From Halichoerus grypus (taxonomy: Eukaryota > Chordata > Mammalia > Carnivora > Phocidae), in contig NC_135721.1 in NCBI RefSeq assembly GCF_964656455.1, forward strand, positions 49,483,530 through 49,547,529: 64,000 bases of DNA, given 5' to 3'. Below, piece by piece: positions 58,677-64,000 of the stretch (the stretch's first letter is position 1; every line of letters begins with the position of its first letter). The position numbers and the translations under genes are program-made. Under the pieces are notes generated by a model, which was not told the origin of the DNA, did no database searches, and was given only the letters and a program-made list of their open reading frames with translations.

Positions 58677-60175
58677 AATAATCAATGTCGTTTACAACAT
58701 CAAAAACCAGGAAATACTCTGTAACAAAGAAAAATGTGCTAAACATGTGCACTTAAAACTGTAAAACATTATCAAAAAAAAAAATTAAAGAAGATCTAAC
58801 TAAATAGAAAGGTATCCTGTATTTATGGACACAACATTAAAATGTCAGTTCTCCCAAAATTAATGTAAAGCAACTCTTCTCCACCAGGCTTCTGGGTGAG
58901 AATTAAACCCCAATGCCCTAAGGCATCCATGATACATAATGAAGTAACATTTCTTCTATGTATGTGGAATTGTACTAGCTATACCAATCTTGAAGGAAAT
59001 GAGTATAGATGCTAAAAAGCTGATTTTAAGGTTTATATGAAAATTCAAAAATTTAAAATAAAATAAGACTGTTTTGAAAAGGGGGAATAATAGAGAACTT
59101 TATGCTGCCTGATTTCTATATTTACTGTAAAGCTTTAGTAAGTAAGAGAGTGAAGTATTGGCATAAAGATTGACCAAGAGATCAATGGAACAGAATAGGG
59201 AGTCTGCTTTTCAACAGAGGTGCCTATGCTGTATGACTGTGTTGCACACTAATATTGAATATTACAGTGTCCACTCTATTGAAACTAATATTACACCACA
59301 TGTTAACTACCTGGAATTTAGATAAAAACTTTTAAAAAATAAATAAAAACATGTTTGACAATCTCTACCTCCACTCACTACCAACATGGACAATAAACTT
59401 GAACAGGTACTTTTTAAAAGAGGTTTTCCATTTGACCAGTAGGCATATGAAAAGATGCTTTAACAGAATGACTCATGAAGGAATGCAAATTGAGACTACA
59501 ATAAGATACCACTATGCACCGCAAAATAGCATGAATTAAAAAGCCTTACGATACCGAGTGTTGGAAAAGATATGGAACAACTCTCATACATTGCTCATGG
59601 GAGTATGAAATGGCACAATCACTCTGAAGAACTTTGGCAGTTCTTAATAAAATTAAATATATAACTGCTCTGTGATCTAGCAATCTCACTCCTAGGTATT
59701 TTTCCAAGGAAAATGAATATTTCCACTTAAAGACTTTATTCACAATAGCCCCCAAATAGAAATAACCCAAATACATACCAGTAGAACAAAATGAATAAAC
59801 AAATGGTGATTTATTCATACTCCTCAGCAATAAAAAGGAACAAACTATAGATACATGCAATAACATGGATGAATCTCAAACACATGCCGAGTGAAAAAAG
59901 CTAGGCACAGAAGAGGACTGTAGGGTTCTTTTTATATGAAGTTCAAGAACAAACAGAACTAATCTATGAGGCCATAAGTCAGAAAAGTTATCTCATGGTG
60001 TGGGTGGATCTACTGATTTGAAAAGGGCCTGAGAAACTTCCGAGTTGATGGAAATGTTCTGTATCTTGAGCTGGATGGCAGTGTTATAGGTTTTTACATA
60101 TGAAAAGTTCATCAAGCTATATTCTTAAGATTTGCACATGTACTTTGTAATTATACCTCAGTAAAAGCATGCATT

Positions 60176-61689
60176 GCAAAAAGTGTTTTTTAAAGATTTC
60201 TTGTGTTTCCTAAAAGGTGACTGAGAATAAGAAAGTGAAACAAGTGGATAAGTCTCAGAACCAGGTTTATAGCATCTAATAAATCTCTCCTCTGACTTCT
60301 CCTTCCATCCACATCCTGAGTATGTACTCCCAGTTTTCTGTGGACTAGGCTTTTCTCTTTGGACTTCTTAATTTTTTCATGCCAAGTTATGTAGGGATTG
60401 TTTTCTTTTATTTTTTGTTATCCTTTTCTTATTTTTGATTTCTAGGTGTTCATCATCTCATTGTAGGCTCAAATAACACTACATATGTTGTCCAGCATAT
60501 TTTGACTATCATCCTTGGGCCTCATTTTTTTTTAAGCTGTTGGAGAACTTTTGTTTGTCTAGAATGGGGATTTATGTGTGATTTTAATGAGAGGATATTT
60601 ATACAGATTCTCTAATTGAGTTTAAGAATGTTCTTTGGACAGGATTGTAAGACATGAATTCAGTTTGGTGGGAAAATCTACTTGGGGAAAATGTGTGATT
60701 TTTAAGGTAGTTTAAGGATCATAGTGAAGTGAAAATTTGTTGTGGGATTTCTGCAGCACATGGGAACAAAAGTTCCAGGCATGGGTCCCAGGTGACAGAA
60801 ACATATGGGAAGATCCAGAGCTCCTCCGAACGTAACTTATTGAATGTCCATCCTAAATAAATAGAAGGCTTAGAGCTCTCGAATGAAGTGGCCTCATCCA
60901 GAGCTATGGGCTATTGAGGAAAAAGGAACAAGGTAGCTTCCTTGTTCAGTGAAGGAAAGGAACTTAAAAATGAAGTTCCAAAAGATCAGGTTCCATGGGG
61001 CAGGCAGAAGTAAGACAAAGATCCATGTTAAAGGAAATGCCTATGGTAGAGGTCATGGTTGAAGGTCAAGGAAGCGGAGGCACCAGGTATACAGAGAGAG
61101 GGAACAATTTATAGGGTGGCTTTACATTCTCTCTGAGTAGTTCGTACTCGCCTTGCTGGATCATTTTCTGTGTCTGAACTTTTCCCTGTTTCACAGTGAA
61201 ATAATTCATTAAATAACTTGAGAAAGAAAAATTTGACAAACCAAAATGTGAGCAAGGGAGTGTTATTCAGGAGGCAGAAGCAAAAGAGAAAGTTGGTGTG
61301 AAAGGACAGCTCTCTTTTACAGCAGAGTTCCTAGCACTCTGCATTTGTCTTACTGTGAAACTTGCTAAGATTACCCCAAGAAAGAGAAATTTGGCTTTGG
61401 CCATTTGCAGTGAGTAAGACAAGATCGTTGGTGGTCTTGGACTCAGGGTCTGATCCCAGTACGTTGACAGAGAGCTGTGGTTGGAGTCCATTCTCAATAC
61501 CTACTGTGAACTCAGCTTTCTCTTGATGAAGAAAGGAGAAAAGGCTTCCCGCTCAGTATCCTGGCCTTTCAGATTTGTGTGATTTGTATCTTCCTGCCCT
61601 CTTCATTCCCTTATCCCATGTCACAGAGCAACAGAAACATGTAGCGACTACCGAAGTCCCTTTACTGGGAAGCAGGATCAAATGATTGT
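60176..61689. other. Unique-looking sequence, no gene
   Basis: No assignable repeat. 60.7-61.2 kb has mixed composition. A 76-codon reverse frame at 61267-61497 has no recognisable domain. Confidence 0.4.
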
Positions 61690-61885
61690 TAAAAGTCTTT
61701 GAAGTCTGACAGGACTGGATTCACATCCTAGATCCACCACTTACAAGACATAGTCAATAGCTTAACCCCTCTCTCCTCATCTATAAATCAAGGATTAAAT
61801 ACCTTATGGGGTTATTACGAGAATTATGTGAGAATATTTTCAAAACATTTGGACATAGTCAATGCTCAATAAATCGAGGCAGCTG
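61690..61885 (+). mobile_element. MIR SINE
   Basis: Forward MIR: gactggattcacatcctaga, ccaccacttacaagacatag, cttaacccctctctcctcat, ctataaatcaaggattaaat, gtcaatgctcaataaat. Confidence 0.92.
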
Positions 61886-62085
61886 CTCTGGTGATAGTGG
61901 TAGAGATATTGGTTGGGATTGATGATGGTGATGCTTTCTCTAAGCTTTTCACCTCTATTCACTTGTGTTCAGTGATACGCACTTAGTATTGTGTAATTGA
62001 AGTACATTGTAATTGAAAGTAATGAATACTGAGCTTTCTGTAGGTCTTTGAAGGAGTCTGGAAGATTTTTGTACATTGGTGTTTT

Positions 62086-62250
62086 TTTAAAAGATTTTGT
62101 TTATTTATTTGAGAGAGAGAAAGCAGGAGCGGGGGGAGCAGCAGAGGGAGAGGGAGAAGCAGGCTCCCCACTGAGCAGGGAGCTGGATGCTGGGATCGTG
62201 ACCTGAGGCTAAGGCAGACACTTAATCGACTGAGCCATCCAGGTGCCCCC
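62086..62250 (-). mobile_element. CanSINE, internally shortened
   Basis: Reverse copy (aaagattttgtttatttatt ... ctgagccatccaggtgcccc). About 20 bp around the usual ggggctcgatcccaggaccc is missing (gctggatgctgggatcgtga). Loose TSD near 62070-62085 and 62251-62266. Confidence 0.92.
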
Positions 62251-62266
62251 TATACATTTGTTTTAA

Positions 62267-63655
62267 TTGAGTTTAGTTGTGTCTTTGTGTAAGAAACAGT
62301 GGATATCTCTTCCCTTTTCGTAAAGAGAATCAGATACTTCTGAGATACAAAGTTAGGTATTAGTGTGTATCTACTTTGCACAGTTTGGATGCCATAGTTT
62401 CTTTCCTTGCAAACCATATGCTTTTCGAGAAAATGTACATGCATGATATGACGGTGCAGTATATCACCCCGTGTAAAGTATTATGATACAAGGAAGACAG
62501 TAAATAGAGTAGGACGTAGAAGGGATAATTTGAATTAGAGAATATAAATCTGGGTATATTTTTGAAGTGAGTGAGTTGATTTGGTTACCAAAGAGCTACA
62601 TGGTGAAAATCAAAAAAAGTATTTTCATGGGTCTTGACTCATGGCCAGTGATGGTTCTCACTATGGTCATAAGCCTGACTTTGAATTAACATCATGGATT
62701 TTCTCACCAGTTGACCCTCTCCCTTTCCCAAACTTAAAAAAAAAAAAAGTAATTGTAACTGGATTGAAAACTAATGTGAACTATTTAAGTGGTTTGGTAG
62801 TGGACTTTCAGTTCATTTAGGTGATATTGATTGATTGTCTTGGAGTATGTAAATATTGTAGAAGCATTGAATGGCAACATGATGTTGCCTGTTGAGCTAG
62901 TTATAAGACCTTGTGACTCAAATCGCCCTGCATCCCAGGTTCCTTCAAAATATGATGATAATTCTTAGCTCATTTTTCATCTTGTTTTGCATTCTATCTT
63001 AATTCTTATGCATCGTACACTGGCACTATTACAGCTTCATAAGATACAGCCTAGATGTGATTAGGTTGATTTGAAACTGTTCCTAGAGGTATCCAAAAGG
63101 CAGTTTATGGGACATTTCATCAGTTTAGGTTTTCCTAAGTCCCAAGTTCTTACCCTGTCCTAGAGATTGTGGCTGCATGTTCTTAAAATCCGCTTTGTAA
63201 TAAGATTACTTAATAAATAGGATGAAACTACCAATTTTTATTGCATAGTGTGTTGGTTGTTATTGCCTGAGTCTGTGTTTATCCTTTCTTGAAAAGCCTA
63301 TGGACACCTTGGTGGTAATGGAAACCAGAAGTGAAAAGGGGAATGGGTAGCGAACTGTGAATTAGCAAAGTTCCAAAATGCTTTCTAGAGTTGGCAAAAT
63401 ATTTAACAATGAACACATTCATTTCTGCAATTATCATTTTGTTTGGAAATAAATAATTAGCTTGAGGGGAAGTAGGGTATAAAGTAATTGGAGGGCAGTT
63501 AAATAACTCAGTATGTTAAGAGTAGTATAATGCATGATCATGTATAAGTGCATTTGGCTTTATTGATTGATATATATTGATCGGGACTTGAAAGCCAAGG
63601 CTATGTTTCATGTTAATATGTTAAGATTAATAAGCCATTTGCTATTTTGAGATGA
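62267..63655. other. Unique-looking sequence, no gene
   Basis: No recognised repeat or coding exon. Short A-run at about 62738. Confidence 0.4.
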
Positions 63656-63745
63656 GTAATGAGTCAGGAAGATCGACTAACATTGCACAGCCAATAAGTG
63701 GTGGAGAATAAAAATTGAGACTTTCTGACTCTAAGCTAAGCTATC
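63656..63745 (-). mobile_element. MIR fragment
   Basis: cattgcacagccaataagtg and gtggagaataaaaattgaga follow reverse MIR. The remaining 250 bp to the window end is unassigned. Confidence 0.55.
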
Positions 63746-64000
63746 TTATTTTTATTTTACCAGTCCAGTTTTGCTTTTCCTTGGCAATCTATTTTGGCTG
63801 CTGAAACAAGCCTTTCAAGTGCTATCTTCTTCAGCCTCTAGCTTCACTGGGCTTTTAGCTCTTTGATTTTCACAACATCTCCATGTTCAGCTTGTCGGGT
63901 TCTTTAAGTATCTATCTTGGCCTAGATAATTATGTTGGGCTACACATTAAAAAGAAAGCCACAGCCAATACTCAGTATTTGAAGAGTTGGCTCCTGAACT

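Larger units (their letters stand above)
55365..60175 (+). mobile_element. Ancient L1, near full-length span, heavily interrupted
   Basis: 5' region at 55.6-55.88 kb (agccatttgcagggattaag, gcctgacaaaaatgaaagtg). Endonuclease part at 56.74-56.95 kb, RT parts at 57.3-57.75 and 58.69-59.3 kb, ORF2 C-terminal part at 59.42-59.9 kb (cattgctcatgggagtatga, aacccaaatacataccagta). The 3' UTR ends at tatacctcagtaaaag. Interrupted by SINEs at 55882, 57771 and 58052 and by a younger L1 at 58272, and it carries an inverted piece at 56960-57290. No usable ORF remains. Confidence 0.7.

Overview
The window is AT-rich, repeat-dense mammalian nuclear DNA with no intact protein-coding gene, no RNA gene and no bacterial-type feature that I can support. 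Twenty-five copies of a tRNA-headed SINE (head ggcgcctgggtggctcag, A-box-like ggctcagt...gttaag, B-box-like gggatcgagccc, CT-rich body, caaataaataaataaa tail) identify it as carnivoran DNA (CanSINE/SINEC family). The young copies carry bodies of the type found in arctoid caniforms (bears, seals, mustelids and relatives). They do not match the typical young dog or cat subfamilies. Placement below Arctoidea is not possible from the sequence alone.

Layout. 0.2-2.5 kb is an old L1 remnant. 4.3-9 kb holds L2, MIR, a SINE and a deleted Tigger1-type DNA transposon. 10.1-13.2 kb is a SINE cluster, a MaLR-type LTR and a 1.6 kb hAT-like transposon. 14.2 kb has a 71-bp tandem duplication. 15.7-17.65 kb is a reverse-strand L1 with target-site duplications (TSDs) and a young SINE inside it. 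21.3-21.9 kb has two SINEs in inverted orientation. 23.2-24 kb has MER20 and an L1 3' end. 24.6-29.5 kb is a degenerate forward L1. 29.65-30.26 kb is a processed pseudogene of the mitochondrial ATP synthase c-subunit gene ATP5MC2, the only recognisable gene-derived sequence. 31.6-35.9 kb is old L1 with younger SINE and L1 insertions. 36.4-38.4 kb holds a second hAT-like copy and a possible LTR-internal-LTR relic. 40.4-43.9 kb is MER5A plus a dense SINE cluster with one SINE nested in another. 44.6-51.6 kb is old L1 of both strands plus a 141-bp near-identical duplication. 52-55 kb is mostly unique, with well-kept MIR and L2. 55.4-60.2 kb is an ancient forward L1 broken by four insertions, two of them at the same site. 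60.2-64 kb is mostly unique.

The longest open frames (about 150 codons) lie in the pseudogene, in an L1/SINE chimera and in the putative LTR internal region. None looks like a functional gene. The window is best read as intergenic sequence or part of a large intron. I found no new multi-gene system. The most useful observations are the layered retrotransposition histories, several exact TSDs, the short recent duplications and the pseudogene with two compensating frame changes.
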